Origin: Bdellovibrionales bacterium Ga0074139
GTDB taxonomy: Bacteria; Bdellovibrionota; Bdellovibrionia; Bdellovibrionales; Bdellovibrionaceae
Length of the DNA: 64,000 nucleotides
NCBI GenBank assembly: GCA_001464795.1
Contig: LNEB01000008.1
Location: 103,783 to 167,782, forward strand
Reading direction: 5' to 3'
Of this stretch, positions 17,592 to 26,895 are shown one piece after another. Made by a program: the position numbers and the translations under genes. Numbering within the stretch: the stretch's first letter is position 1; the number at the start of each line of letters is the position of its first letter. A model generated the notes under the pieces. It searched no databases, was not told where the DNA came from, and was given only the letters and a program-made list of their open reading frames with translations.

Positions 17592-18743
17592 TTACTGAAC
17601 GGCTGCTGCAGGCGTAGTGGCAGGTACGAAACACTTATAGCTAACCGTATAATCACCAGCAGCTAATGGAACATCAAATTGAAGTTGATTGCCTTCCACT
17701 TTGTAGCCTTGAAGTTCAACTGCAGGATTTAAGTTATTGACGATTTTAACGTCAGGAATTTTATTGTTATCACTATCCGAAGGTAAACACTCGAGGCTTA
17801 CGTTTTTCACAAGCTCTGCTGATGATTGACCAATTTGTGCTAATTGAGTTCCGTAATCCAATTCACACACGCTGCCTACGATACCACTGGTTCCTAGACT
17901 TAGCGATTGGTAGGAAGTACCAAAACCTTCGTTGCCTGAGTTCGGAAATCGTAAACAATCCGTATCATTGTTTCTCACAATCACAGAGTGAAACGAGAAA
18001 GCTTTAGCAGGAAAAATTTGTGTCACATAAGCGAGTAAATTCTCTGGTAAATTTCTTCTGTTCACACCTCGAGAATAAGGAGTTTCGTTGGCATCTGAAA
18101 CAACAATGACTGACAAAGCTGCATCATTTCTGAAAAATGTGGAATTCACAGAATTTGTATCACGAGCTCTCTCAAGAGCGCGGTAAGTGGCGCGGATCCC
18201 TTGCTCGTTACCTGATCCTGTTTCTCTTCTTTGAATGGTGCTTGAAAACAAAGCTTGAGCTTCCATTAAACTATCAGCACTACTGATAAAATGTTTAGCA
18301 GGATCCGCAGTTCCCATTCGTAAAATTTTTCCATCAGCCACATTATTCACTTCATTAATTGTTTCTGAATCCGTATCAGCCACGTGAGTGGTGGTGATCG
18401 CTACACGCCAATTAAGACCTCGAAGCTGAGTCAAAAAAGAAGCAAAGCGAGTGGCCATATTGGATTGCTCAAAGGACATCGAGCCTGAGTTATCAACAAC
18501 CACGAGCACATCAAGGGTGTCCTGGGTGGCTTTAATGTTAACAGCTTTTGAGAAATCCCTATAGGAACCATTCGGTGTCGTAATCACTTCACCATCTGGT
18601 GTGGGAAGATTTGCGACTGATTCAAGCAGTTGAACCTCAGCGATTTGACCGGCCTGACCACAATTCTGGAAGCTTACAACAACGGCCATGGCCACTGCGA
18701 CAACACCAGAATAGCGTATCATATTGTATCGATTGATCCCCAT
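17592..18743 (-). CDS. VWA-domain probable lipoprotein
   Basis: Exported protein of 383 residues with a von Willebrand A domain. Its MIDAS motif DNSGSMS near residue 84 would bind a divalent cation for adhesion or protein contact. The N-terminal hydrophobic stretch ends SFQNC at residue 28. This is a non-classical lipobox (Asn before Cys), so lipidation is likely but not certain. AGGGGG precedes the ATG. It lies antisense between purK and purE, two bases past the purK stop. No family function is known to me; a surface adhesin in a contact-dependent predator is a guess. Confidence 0.82.
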   Translation of the reverse strand: MGINRYNMIRYSGVVAVAMAVVVSFQNCGQAGQIAEVQLLESVANLPTPDGEVITTPNGSYRDFSKAVNIKATQDTLDVLVVVDNSGSMSFEQSNMATRFASFLTQLRGLNWRVAITTTHVADTDSETINEVNNVADGKILRMGTADPAKHFISSADSLMEAQALFSSTIQRRETGSGNEQGIRATYRALERARDTNSVNSTFFRNDAALSVIVVSDANETPYSRGVNRRNLPENLLAYVTQIFPAKAFSFHSVIVRNNDTDCLRFPNSGNEGFGTSYQSLSLGTSGIVGSVCELDYGTQLAQIGQSSAELVKNVSLECLPSDSDNNKIPDVKIVNNLNPAVELQGYKVEGNQLQFDVPLAAGDYTVSYKCFVPATTPAAAVQ

Positions 18744-18964
18744 GAGTTCCCCCTACTAAACATTATATACAAGAGCGATGCCAAAAAAAGGCACTCGTAG
18801 TGGATCTGGCCTGGACCATTTTAAGATAAAGTGATGAGAACTTGCACGCCTGCAGCTCAATTCTGCTTTAAGCTCTTTAAATCTTTAAGTAATTTATGGA
18901 TCTTAAAAAAAACATGACAGTTCAAGACTTTGACATCGTTTCATTTCGATACAAGACTAGTCTT

Positions 18965-19459
18965 ATGAAGCCTAAACACCGTGTCGCTATCATCATGGGA
19001 AGTCTGACAGACTATAAAATCTTAAAAAAAGCAGAAGTGCTTTTAAAAGAATTGAAAGTTCCCTTTATTACCGAAGTCGTTTCCGCTCATAGAAGTCCTG
19101 AGTTTATGTTTGAATTCGCAAGTACGGCTCATGAAAAAAATATTTCAGTTATCATCGCAGGTGCAGGTGGAGCTGCTCATTTACCCGGTATGGTGGCAAG
19201 CCTCACTCACTTGCCTGTCATTGGAGTTCCCATTCAAGTGGGTTCACTAAAGGGTTTGGATGCTTTGCTATCCATTGCTCAAATGCCTAAAGGAATTCCC
19301 GTAGCTTGCATGGCTGTGGATAATGCAGAAAATGCAGCTTTAATGGCCGCACGAATGATTGGTATCGCAGACGAGAAGATCAGAAATAAGGTCATTCAAG
19401 GTTTAAAGAAAAATAAAGCAAAAGTTAAGTTGATGAATAAGACTTTGAAAAAGGCTTAA
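18965..19459 (+). CDS. purE: N5-CAIR mutase (PurE, class I)
   Basis: Converts N5-CAIR made by PurK to CAIR. The MGSLTDYKI start corresponds to the GSxSD substrate loop, with Thr in place of the usual Ser. SAHRSP carries the catalytic His, and AGAGGAAHLPGM is the conserved nucleotide-binding run. The ATG giving MKPKHRVAIIMGS fits family length; in-frame ATGs at 18896 and 18914 would add up to 23 unusual residues and neither has a strong ribosome site. The C-terminal tail is Lys-rich. Its end overlaps a convergent membrane-protein gene by 35 bases. Confidence 0.93.
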   Translation: MKPKHRVAIIMGSLTDYKILKKAEVLLKELKVPFITEVVSAHRSPEFMFEFASTAHEKNISVIIAGAGGAAHLPGMVASLTHLPVIGVPIQVGSLKGLDALLSIAQMPKGIPVACMAVDNAENAALMAARMIGIADEKIRNKVIQGLKKNKAKVKLMNKTLKKA

Positions 19460-19937
19460 GATTTTTCAAGCTAAAATACGCTCCGTAAAGAACGGCTAAA
19501 TAGAAAAAATCTCCGGCGATCTGGTTTTCAAAAAATGGTAAAGCCATCACGTAACACTGAATCAAACCTTCAAAGGTTTTTGCATAAAGATTTTGAGAAA
19601 ACCAAACTCCAAAATTAGTGGTCATGAAAAAGATCAATGAACCAAGTAAACTGGAAGTAATAATCTTAGACTTTGATGTTTGAGCCCAAAAACCTAAACA
19701 AGTGATCAAAACGACCGAGGCATAAACATAGATCATAGTGATATGAAAACCTAAAATCAGATCTGTCCAAAGAAGAGTCAGAACAGGTGCTGTCAGGGCC
19801 CACTTTTTATTATTAAGCATGGAGCCGGAAAATAAGGCCATGGCCCCTAGAGCTGTGAAGTTCCAAGGATGAGGAATCAGACGTGACAGACCTGCCAAAA
19901 GCACAAGACCAAAAATAAGAAAAAACTTTTTATTCAT
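19425..19937 (-). CDS. DUF6580-type multi-span membrane protein
   Basis: Integral membrane protein of 170 residues with about five hydrophobic helices. The N-terminal RLIPHPWNFTALGAMALFSG block is the hallmark of DUF6580, a family of small, possibly transport-related (ECF S-component-like) proteins of unknown substrate. It follows acs by six bases on the same strand, so it could be the last gene of the dnaK-acs transcript. The overlap with the end of purE is convergent. Confidence 0.82.
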   Translation of the reverse strand: MNKKFFLIFGLVLLAGLSRLIPHPWNFTALGAMALFSGSMLNNKKWALTAPVLTLLWTDLILGFHITMIYVYASVVLITCLGFWAQTSKSKIITSSLLGSLIFFMTTNFGVWFSQNLYAKTFEGLIQCYVMALPFFENQIAGDFFYLAVLYGAYFSLKNLKPFSKSYSST

Positions 19938-19943
19938 AATAAG

Positions 19944-21794
19944 TTATTTATGACCGAGGTTCAGGCGTTGGGCAACTAAATCTTGAACCACAGAAGGGTC
20001 TGCGAGTGTACTGACATCACCCAGGCTTTCGGTTTCGTTTTCAGCGATTTTTCTTAGTATTCGCCGCATAATTTTTCCCGAGCGAGTTTTCGGTAGTGCC
20101 GGTGCCCACTGAATCAAATCAGGTGTGGCCAGTGGCCCCAGGGTTTTTCTTACCCATAGGATCAGTTCTTTTTTTAATTCATCACTCGGTTCAAACTCTT
20201 TTTTTAAAGTCACATAGCAGTAAATGCCTTGGCCCTTGATATCGTGGGGATATCCCACAACTGCAGCTTCAGCGACTTTTGCATGGGCCACAAAAACACT
20301 TTCCAATTCAGCAGTGCCTAACCTGTGACCTGAAACATTCAAAACATCATCGACCCTACCCGTGATCCAATAATCCCCGTCCGCATCACGCTTGGCCCCG
20401 TCTCCCGTGAAATAATATCCTGGATAACTACTAAAATAAGTGTCTTCAAATCTTGCGTGATCTTTATAAACGGTGCGCATTTGTCCCGGCCAAGAATCAG
20501 CAAGCACCAGCAAGCCTTCCCCAGCCCCATTGATGATTTGACCTTCTGGAGTCAAAAGCTCAGGCTTCACACCCGTAAGTGGCTTTGTGGCACTGCCTGG
20601 TTTTAATTTTGTTTTGTTGGGAACTGGAGAAATAAGAATTCCTCCGGTTTCCGTCTGCCACCAAGTGTCCACAATGGGAGACAGGGAATTTCCTACGACT
20701 TCATGATACCATCGCCAGGCCTCGGGGTTGATGGGTTCACCCACGGATCCTAAAAGTTGCAGTGACTTTCTGGATGTGCTTTCCACCCAGGAATTTCCCT
20801 CACGCATCAAAGCCCTTAAAGCTGTCGGTGCCGTGTAGAAGAGATTCACTTGATGGCGATCAATCACCTGCCAAAATCTTGAAGGTGTGGGATAATTGGG
20901 AATACCTTCAAACAGCACACTAGTGGCCGCATGGCTAAGTGGCCCATAAACGATGTAGCTGTGCCCTGTGATCCAACCCACATCGGCCGTGCACCAATAA
21001 ATCTGATTTTGTTTATACTGAAAAACCTCTTGAAAAGTAAAATGAGCCCACACCAAGTAACCACCCGTGGTGTGAACAACGCCTTTGGGTTTGCCAGTCG
21101 AGCCTGAAGTGTAAAGTATAAACAAAGGATCCTCAGCCTGCATCACTTCTGGTTCACACCAATCTGATTCGAAGGGTGCTAATTCATCATAGTAAAAATC
21201 TCTGGCGGGCTTCATGGGGACTTGAGCTTTTGTGTTTTTAAAAACTAAAACTTTTTTCACCCGAGTGGCTTTATCAAGTGCTTGATCCACATTGGTTTTG
21301 AGTGGAAGAATTCGACCCCCACGCCTGGTTTCATCAGCTGTGATCACAAAATCAGATTCACAATCTTCAATTCTTGAAGCTATGGAATCCGGTGCAAAGC
21401 CTCCGAACACCACCGAGTGAACGGCACCGATGCGTGAGCAAGCCAGCATGGCCACCACTGCACTGGGGACCATGGGCATATAAAGAGTAACTCGGTCCCC
21501 TTTTTTCACACCCATTTTTTTTAAAACGTTGGCGCAAATGTTCACTTCGCGGTGAAGCTCTTGAAAAGTTATTTTGTTGGGGGTTTCATTCATTTCATCG
21601 GGCTCGAAGATATAAGCCACTTTGTCTGCATACTTTGGCAAATGCCGGTCTAAGCAATTCACTGAAACATTCAGCAGGCCGTCTTTGAACCATTCAATTT
21701 TAACAGGTTTTTTAAAGCTTACCGTTTTAATGTGGCTAGGAGATTTTTCCCAATGGATATTTTCGGATAGATTTTTCCAGTATTGATCATTCAT
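19944..21794 (-). CDS. acs: Acetyl-CoA synthetase
   Basis: AMP-forming enzyme that activates acetate to acetyl-CoA through acetyl-AMP. The 616 residues carry the adenylate-forming signature [11 protein letters not shown], the acetate-pocket and hinge region WWQTETGG, the GDGAKRD/GRVDD hinge, and [10 protein letters not shown] with the catalytic Lys that is the usual target of reversible acetylation. AGGG precedes the ATG but falls within a strong hairpin (separate entry). It lies 47 bases after dnaK on the same strand, an unusual neighbour. Confidence 0.97.
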   Translation of the reverse strand: MNDQYWKNLSENIHWEKSPSHIKTVSFKKPVKIEWFKDGLLNVSVNCLDRHLPKYADKVAYIFEPDEMNETPNKITFQELHREVNICANVLKKMGVKKGDRVTLYMPMVPSAVVAMLACSRIGAVHSVVFGGFAPDSIASRIEDCESDFVITADETRRGGRILPLKTNVDQALDKATRVKKVLVFKNTKAQVPMKPARDFYYDELAPFESDWCEPEVMQAEDPLFILYTSGSTGKPKGVVHTTGGYLVWAHFTFQEVFQYKQNQIYWCTADVGWITGHSYIVYGPLSHAATSVLFEGIPNYPTPSRFWQVIDRHQVNLFYTAPTALRALMREGNSWVESTSRKSLQLLGSVGEPINPEAWRWYHEVVGNSLSPIVDTWWQTETGGILISPVPNKTKLKPGSATKPLTGVKPELLTPEGQIINGAGEGLLVLADSWPGQMRTVYKDHARFEDTYFSSYPGYYFTGDGAKRDADGDYWITGRVDDVLNVSGHRLGTAELESVFVAHAKVAEAAVVGYPHDIKGQGIYCYVTLKKEFEPSDELKKELILWVRKTLGPLATPDLIQWAPALPKTRSGKIMRRILRKIAENETESLGDVSTLADPSVVQDLVAQRLNLGHK

Positions 21795-21795
21795 A

Positions 21796-21825
21796 GTGAC
21801 CCTAGCCTAAAATGACTAGGATCAC
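21796..21825 (-). promoter_or_regulatory. Hairpin covering the acs ribosome binding site
   Basis: Inverted repeat with arms GTGACCCTAG and CTAGGATCAC (plus-strand sense), ten pairs including one G-U in the transcript, loop ten bases. In the minus-strand RNA the 3' arm contains the acs Shine-Dalgarno AGGG and ends one base before the start codon. No U tract follows, so it is more likely a translation-control or stability hairpin than a terminator. Confidence 0.5.
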
Positions 21826-21841
21826 CTTTGCAAAATAAAAA

Positions 21842-23752
21842 CTAGTTCACGTCTTTAAAGTCAGCGTCAATCACATCATCACCCTTTTTAGTATCCTGGG
21901 CTTGATCATTTGACCCTTGAGCTTGTTCAGCTCCGGGTTGAGCCGTTTGGGATTGCTGCTTGTAAAGCTCAGTGGTCACCTTGTGCGTTGCCGCTTGGAG
22001 TGCTTCAAAAGCCGCTTTCAGTTCAGTGGCACCATTGGTTTTATCTTCCACAACTTTCTTAGCTGCAGTGACAGCTTCTTCCACTGTCTTTTTATCTGCT
22101 TCAGAAACTTTAGCCGCTTCATCTTTAATCAACTTTTCAGTTTGATAAATCAAATTATCTAAATTGTTTCTAGCCTGAGCGCCTTCTGCACGGTTTTTAT
22201 CTTCTTCAGCCATGCGTTCCGCTTCATTCACAGCTTTTTTGATCTCTTCTTCAGAAAGACCGCTTTGCGCCGTAATCTTAATGGCTTGAGATTTACCTGT
22301 GTTTTTATCTGAAGCTGAAACATTTAAAATACCATTGGCATCGATATCAAAAGTCACTTCAATTTGCGGCATTCCACGGGGAGCTGGTGGCAGTCCTGTT
22401 AGTTCAAAACGACCCAGAGTTTTGTTATCAGAGGCCATTTTTCTTTCACCCTGCATCACATGAATATCAACGCCTGGTTGGTTGTCAGCTGCGGTCGAAA
22501 ACACCTGTGATTTCTTAGTAGGAATCGCAGTGTTTCTTTCAATTAAAACTGTCATCACACCACCCATGGTTTCAATACCAAGGGATAATGGAGTCACATC
22601 TAATAATAAAACGTCTTTCACATCACCAGCTAAAACTCCGCCTTGAACAGCAGCTCCCACAGCCACCACTTCATCAGGGTTCACTGTGCGGTTAGGTTCT
22701 TTACCAAAAAATTCTTTCACAGCTTTTTGAATGGCAGGAATTCTTGTTGATCCACCCACTAAAATCACTTCATCAATTTGTGAAGCCGTGAAACCAGAAT
22801 CCGCTAAAGCTTTTTTACAAGGTTCGATGGATCTTTTTACTAAGTCATCGACCATTTGTTCAAACTTCGCACGCGTTAATTTTAACTGTAAGTGCTTAGG
22901 GCCTGTTTGGTCAGCTGTGATGAACGGTAAGTTAATTTCTGTGTCTTGCGCTGTTGATAATTCAATTTTTGCTTTCTCAGCGGCTTCTTTGAGACGCTGT
23001 AAAGCCATTTTGTCGCTTTTTAAATCAAAGCCCTGATCTTTTTTAAATTCAGCAATTAACCACTCTAAAATTCGAGTATCAAAGTTGTCTCCACCCAAGT
23101 GAGTATCACCATTTGTGGATTTCACTTCCACAACACCGTCACCCACTTCAAGAATAGAGACGTCAAATGTTCCTCCACCGAAATCGTAGATCACAATTTT
23201 TTCGTCTTTTTTCTTATCAAGTCCGTAGGCTAAAGCGGCAGCTGTAGGTTCATTAATGATTCGCATCACTTCAAGACCTGCAATTCGACCCGCATCTTTA
23301 GTGGCCTGTCTTTGTGCATCGTTAAAATAAGCGGGAACAGTGATCACTGCTTTTGAAACAGGTTCACCTAAATAATCTTCTGCTACTTTTTTGAGTTTGG
23401 CTAAAACGGCAGCGCCAATTTCTTCAGGGCTTGCCACTTTGTCACGTACTTGGAATCCGCAATCGTTACCCTTAGCGACAACATTATAAGGTACGAGTTT
23501 AATTTCTTCTTGAACTTCGCTAAAGCTACGACCAATAAAACGCTTGGCAGAATAGATTGTATTTTCAGGATTTGTGACGGCCTGACGTTTAGCAATTTGA
23601 CCTGCTAGTCTTTCACCGTCTTTTGTGAAAGCCACAACTGACGGGGTTGTGCGAGCGCCTTCTTCGTTAACAAGAACCTTGGCTTCTCCGCCTTCCATGA
23701 TGGCAACACATGAGTTCGTTGTTCCTAAATCGATTCCGATAATTTTAGACAT
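21842..23752 (-). CDS. dnaK: Hsp70 chaperone DnaK
   Basis: ATP-driven chaperone that binds exposed hydrophobic segments with DnaJ and GrpE. The 636 residues show [11 protein letters not shown] at the N-terminus, [12 protein letters not shown] and [10 protein letters not shown] as the other actin-fold phosphate signatures, the [14 protein letters not shown] linker, and the substrate domain, ending in a disordered tail with [10 protein letters not shown], the usual DnaK C-terminus. AAGGGG precedes the ATG. It lies downstream of dnaJ rather than upstream, and no grpE is in the window. No CIRCE repeat is visible in the 80-base gap before it. Confidence 0.99.
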   Translation of the reverse strand: MSKIIGIDLGTTNSCVAIMEGGEAKVLVNEEGARTTPSVVAFTKDGERLAGQIAKRQAVTNPENTIYSAKRFIGRSFSEVQEEIKLVPYNVVAKGNDCGFQVRDKVASPEEIGAAVLAKLKKVAEDYLGEPVSKAVITVPAYFNDAQRQATKDAGRIAGLEVMRIINEPTAAALAYGLDKKKDEKIVIYDFGGGTFDVSILEVGDGVVEVKSTNGDTHLGGDNFDTRILEWLIAEFKKDQGFDLKSDKMALQRLKEAAEKAKIELSTAQDTEINLPFITADQTGPKHLQLKLTRAKFEQMVDDLVKRSIEPCKKALADSGFTASQIDEVILVGGSTRIPAIQKAVKEFFGKEPNRTVNPDEVVAVGAAVQGGVLAGDVKDVLLLDVTPLSLGIETMGGVMTVLIERNTAIPTKKSQVFSTAADNQPGVDIHVMQGERKMASDNKTLGRFELTGLPPAPRGMPQIEVTFDIDANGILNVSASDKNTGKSQAIKITAQSGLSEEEIKKAVNEAERMAEEDKNRAEGAQARNNLDNLIYQTEKLIKDEAAKVSEADKKTVEEAVTAAKKVVEDKTNGATELKAAFEALQAATHKVTTELYKQQSQTAQPGAEQAQGSNDQAQDTKKGDDVIDADFKDVN

Positions 23753-23832
23753 AGTTAAATCCCCTTGATGTTTATTAATAAAAATTCTGACAACTTAAAT
23801 GTGAGGCGGATCGAGAGTTCGTCAAGCTAGCT

Positions 23833-24951
23833 TTAGGATTTCTTTTTACCCCAAAAGCCCGATTTGGAGCCCTTTTTTGAAACACCTGTGATATCAGCTA
23901 TTTGAGTTAAAAGCTCGCGCTCTTGATCGGTGATTTTTTTGGGAAATTCCACCACCGTTTCAAAGTGGATGTCACCACGCCGGCCTCCACGAAGGTTTGG
24001 CAAACCCTGCCCCTTCAAGGAAAGCACGACCCCTGGCTGTGTACAGGGTGGAACTTGAAGCTTCGATTTACCTTCTAAAGTGGGAACTTCCAGCTCACAG
24101 CCTAGCAAAGCTTCAGTGTAATGAATTTGAACTTTAGCAAACAAATGATCGGCTTCACGTTCGAAAATTTCGTGCTCTTTCACGCGGAGTTCAACATAAA
24201 GATCCCCCGGAGGACCGCCGCGGTACCCGCCCTCACCTTCTTGATTCACTCGAAGGCGTGTACCGGTGTCGACCCCAGCTGGAATGTTCACACGAATTTT
24301 TCGGCTGGCTTTAGATCTGCCAGAACCTTTACAGGATTTACATTTATTTTTAACAATTTGGCCTTGGCCTTGGCAGCTAGGGCATGTGGTCGCCATAGAA
24401 AAAAAGCCTTGCCGGCTGACAACCTGACCAGCGCCGCGGCAAGTGGGGCAAACTTCAGGCTGCGAGCCTTTTTCTGCACCCGAACCATGACAAGGTTCGC
24501 AGGTTTTTTCGGTTTCAAATTCAATGTCTTTTTCTAAACCTTTAAGTACGTCTTCCAGATCCACTTCGGTCACGTAGCGTAGATCCGCCCCGCGCCGGGC
24601 CCCGCCAGAATTTCTTCCACCGCGGCTTTGTCCCTGACCTCCACCAAAGAAATCAGAAAAAATATCGCCGAAGGAAGAAAAAATATCATCCATGTTTTGG
24701 AACTGAGGACCACCGCCACCACCAGAAAAAGCTTGGTGACCGAAACGGTCGTACTGAGCCCTTTTTTGAGTATCACTTAAAACTTCGTAGGCGCTGGCTG
24801 CTTCTTTAAATTTTTCTTCCGATTCCTTATTGCCGGGATTTCGATCAGGATGAAACTGCATGGCAAGCTTCCGGTAAGCTTTTTTAATGGTATCTGCATC
24901 GGCCTCTTTTGAGACCCCTAAAATTTCATAAAAATCACGTGGGCTTGACAT
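23833..24951 (-). CDS. dnaJ: Hsp40 co-chaperone DnaJ
   Basis: Stimulates DnaK ATPase and delivers substrates. The J-domain has HPD at 34-36. A Gly/Phe-rich region (about 70-115) is followed by four zinc-binding CxxCxGxG repeats ([32 protein letters not shown]) and two beta-sandwich domains. The length of 372 is normal for class I DnaJ. Gene order dnaJ-dnaK is the reverse of the common dnaK-dnaJ order. It follows the TPR membrane protein gene by 54 bases on the same strand. Confidence 0.98.
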   Translation of the reverse strand: MSSPRDFYEILGVSKEADADTIKKAYRKLAMQFHPDRNPGNKESEEKFKEAASAYEVLSDTQKRAQYDRFGHQAFSGGGGGPQFQNMDDIFSSFGDIFSDFFGGGQGQSRGGRNSGGARRGADLRYVTEVDLEDVLKGLEKDIEFETEKTCEPCHGSGAEKGSQPEVCPTCRGAGQVVSRQGFFSMATTCPSCQGQGQIVKNKCKSCKGSGRSKASRKIRVNIPAGVDTGTRLRVNQEGEGGYRGGPPGDLYVELRVKEHEIFEREADHLFAKVQIHYTEALLGCELEVPTLEGKSKLQVPPCTQPGVVLSLKGQGLPNLRGGRRGDIHFETVVEFPKKITDQERELLTQIADITGVSKKGSKSGFWGKKKS

Positions 24952-25005
24952 AAGTTTGAAGAATATGGGGCGGGCTTGTTATTTTGTCAAACTCTGAAGA
25001 TTTTT

Positions 25006-25647
25006 TTATTCGCCCTTTTGAATTCGGCGCTTCATTCTTTCTGCAATCATTTTATTTTCTTCAGAATTGGAAAGTTCTTGCACCAGTCTTTCTACGTCTT
25101 CTTTTCTACCCTCTTTGGCATAAAGCCGCCCGGCCAAGCCTTTCAACCAAATGGGGGCACCAAAATTGGCAGCTTGATCAAACCGGTAAGCTGCCTTCAG
25201 CTGATCCTTTTCTTCAAGCAAAGCATGATAGGCTGCTCGGTAAAGAATTTTCCAATCCGTTGGAAACTGAATCACGCTTTTATCAAAAAGTTTTGAAGCC
25301 CCTTCGATGTCAGAGATAAGAACAGAAAGTGCCAGGGCCCCCATGGCGTAGGGCATTCGGTACTCGGGGTCTAAGCGTGTGATCGCATCTAACATATGAT
25401 ACAACCAGGAATTTCCTTTGCATTGGTTTTCAGCAATTTGATTTTCACAGTAATCGAAATCTTGAATGGCCCGTATCCATAACACATCTGCAATTTGGGG
25501 TGCGAAACCCACAGAATAATTTTCCACATTGGGTGGCGGTGGAATGAGATCTTTTACACTTTGAAATTGAACCAGAGCTGAGCTCATGAGCTGAATAGAA
25601 ACTAAAAACACTGTACAGCTTAATAAAAAACAAAACTTGAGAACCAT
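25006..25647 (-). CDS. Membrane-anchored TPR-like protein
   Basis: A 213-residue protein with an N-terminal signal-anchor (about residues 5-25) and a helical mature part. The stretch from about residue 80 has TPR-like spacing (YAMGALALSVLISDIEGASKLFDK and a second copy around RAAYHALLEEKDQLKAAYRF, each given in part). I cannot name a family. It lies between the pilA terminator and dnaJ on the same strand, so its promoter is probably in the 100 bases after pilA. A periplasmic scaffold role is plausible only. Confidence 0.7.
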   Translation of the reverse strand: MVLKFCFLLSCTVFLVSIQLMSSALVQFQSVKDLIPPPPNVENYSVGFAPQIADVLWIRAIQDFDYCENQIAENQCKGNSWLYHMLDAITRLDPEYRMPYAMGALALSVLISDIEGASKLFDKSVIQFPTDWKILYRAAYHALLEEKDQLKAAYRFDQAANFGAPIWLKGLAGRLYAKEGRKEDVERLVQELSNSEENKMIAERMKRRIQKGE

Positions 25648-25689
25648 GCGATTGATCTTAACATTTAGATTTGTGAATTTTCAAATGAG

Positions 25690-25714
25690 AAAGAGCGGGA
25701 CGAGCCCGCTCTTT
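25690..25714 (-). terminator. Intrinsic terminator of pilA
   Basis: AAAGAGCGGG and CCCGCTCTTT form a ten-pair stem with a five-base loop, 33 bases after the pilA stop. In minus-strand sense it is followed by a short T-rich run (TTTCTCATTT). It should separate pilin transcription from the chaperone genes downstream. Confidence 0.8.
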
Positions 25715-25746
25715 AAATACATTTAACATTTAAAAACTAAACCAGA

Positions 25747-26319
25747 TTAGTTCACACCGTCAGAAATTTGAGTTACTGATTTATTCTGGTCAATAGCCCA
25801 ACCGTCAACAGCACCGCCGTCTTTCACAACACCACGCGCTTCAGCACTGAAGGTATTGTTCGTTCGAGCGCCAACAGGATCTGGTACAGATGCTACCACA
25901 CCGCCCACGGGTCTAACATCACAACGGTTATTCGCATCTCCAGCCGCACCTAATAGTCCGCAGTGATCTACAGTATTTGAAGTCGTTACAGCTAGTGGAG
26001 CCGCCAAGGTAAAGCCCCAGCTTTGTACGTCTGCCGCAGCTGCAATCAAAGCATCCGCAAAACCTACGTTGTAGCGCATATCACCCTCAGGACCGAAACC
26101 AATTGTAGAAAAACGTGTGTCGTAGTTGCTGTACTCTGTCTGGAAACCTTTCATAGCAGTGTAAATACCAGAAAGTTGTGCTTTGGCCTCGGACTGACGA
26201 GACTTAGCTGTGTACTTAGTGATCGAAGGAACTGCCACTGCAGCCAAGATTCCGATGATGGCAACGACCACCATAAGCTCGATCAGCGAGAAACCTTTAT
26301 TATTCATTTTTACGTTCAT
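25747..26319 (-). CDS. pilA: Type IV pilin
   Basis: Major-pilin-like precursor of 190 residues. A nine-residue leader (MNVKMNNKG) ends in Gly, and the prepilin peptidase site precedes FSLIELMVVVAIIGILA, with Glu at +5 of the mature protein. The hydrophobic alpha-helix is followed by a variable globular part. A Cys pair near residues 119 and 133 could form the C-terminal disulfide loop. GGAGG seven bases before the ATG supports the start. Type IV pili drive attachment and, in Bdellovibrio, prey entry. Minor pilins or pseudopilins share this N-terminus, but the single gene with its own terminator suits an abundant pilin. Confidence 0.93.
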   Translation of the reverse strand: MNVKMNNKGFSLIELMVVVAIIGILAAVAVPSITKYTAKSRQSEAKAQLSGIYTAMKGFQTEYSNYDTRFSTIGFGPEGDMRYNVGFADALIAAAADVQSWGFTLAAPLAVTTSNTVDHCGLLGAAGDANNRCDVRPVGGVVASVPDPVGARTNNTFSAEARGVVKDGGAVDGWAIDQNKSVTQISDGVN

Positions 26320-26536
26320 TTGAAGACCTCCATTTTTAGTCTTGTTAATTGATAAACTTATAAAGTGTTTTGAACTTAGTCAGATGTCTAAAAGTTCTAA
26401 CCTACACAGTGTGAGGATTTTTTAATATTTTAGCAAGATGTGATCTCATAATGATTCATGACACACCGACCATGATCGCGGGCTTGTCTAAAGTCGAGTT
26501 GATCTTGTTTATAAATCAAGTCATGATCAAACATCT

Positions 26537-26875
26537 ATGAGTAAGACCAAAGTCCCAGCCCCCACAACATCGAATCAAAATGAAACAGGCGTTGATGTTG
26601 TGGATCAAACAGAGATTCAAACACCTCGTATGTATGCTGTTTTACTTTTAAATGATGATTACACCCCTATGGACTTCGTGGTGTTGGTTTTGAAAAGATT
26701 TTTTGCCAAAGCCGACGAGCAAGCACAAAAAATTATGTTAGATGTGCACAAAAAAGGTCGAGGTATAGCAGGCATTTACACGCTGGAAGTGGCTGAGATG
26801 AAAGTCATGCAAGCCAATCAATTTGCACAAATTAATCAACATCCCTTGAAATCGACGCTGGAAGAAATAGAATAG
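26537..26875 (+). CDS. clpS: ClpS adaptor protein
   Basis: Adaptor that binds the ClpA N-domain and delivers N-degron substrates to ClpAP. The 112 residues comprise a disordered N-terminal tail and the ClpS core: YAVLLLNDDYTPMDFVVLVL, then VHKKGRGIAGIYT, the substrate-pocket helices. It lies 20 bases before clpA in a standard clpS-clpA pair. It is divergent from pilA, with a 217-base spacer. Confidence 0.96.
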   Translation: MSKTKVPAPTTSNQNETGVDVVDQTEIQTPRMYAVLLLNDDYTPMDFVVLVLKRFFAKADEQAQKIMLDVHKKGRGIAGIYTLEVAEMKVMQANQFAQINQHPLKSTLEEIE

Positions 26876-26895
26876 TAAGGACCTGGGGGTGAGTC

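Noticed and set aside
23753..23832. Search for a CIRCE heat-shock operator before dnaK
   Set aside because: No TTAGCACTC / GAGTGCTAA pair is present.
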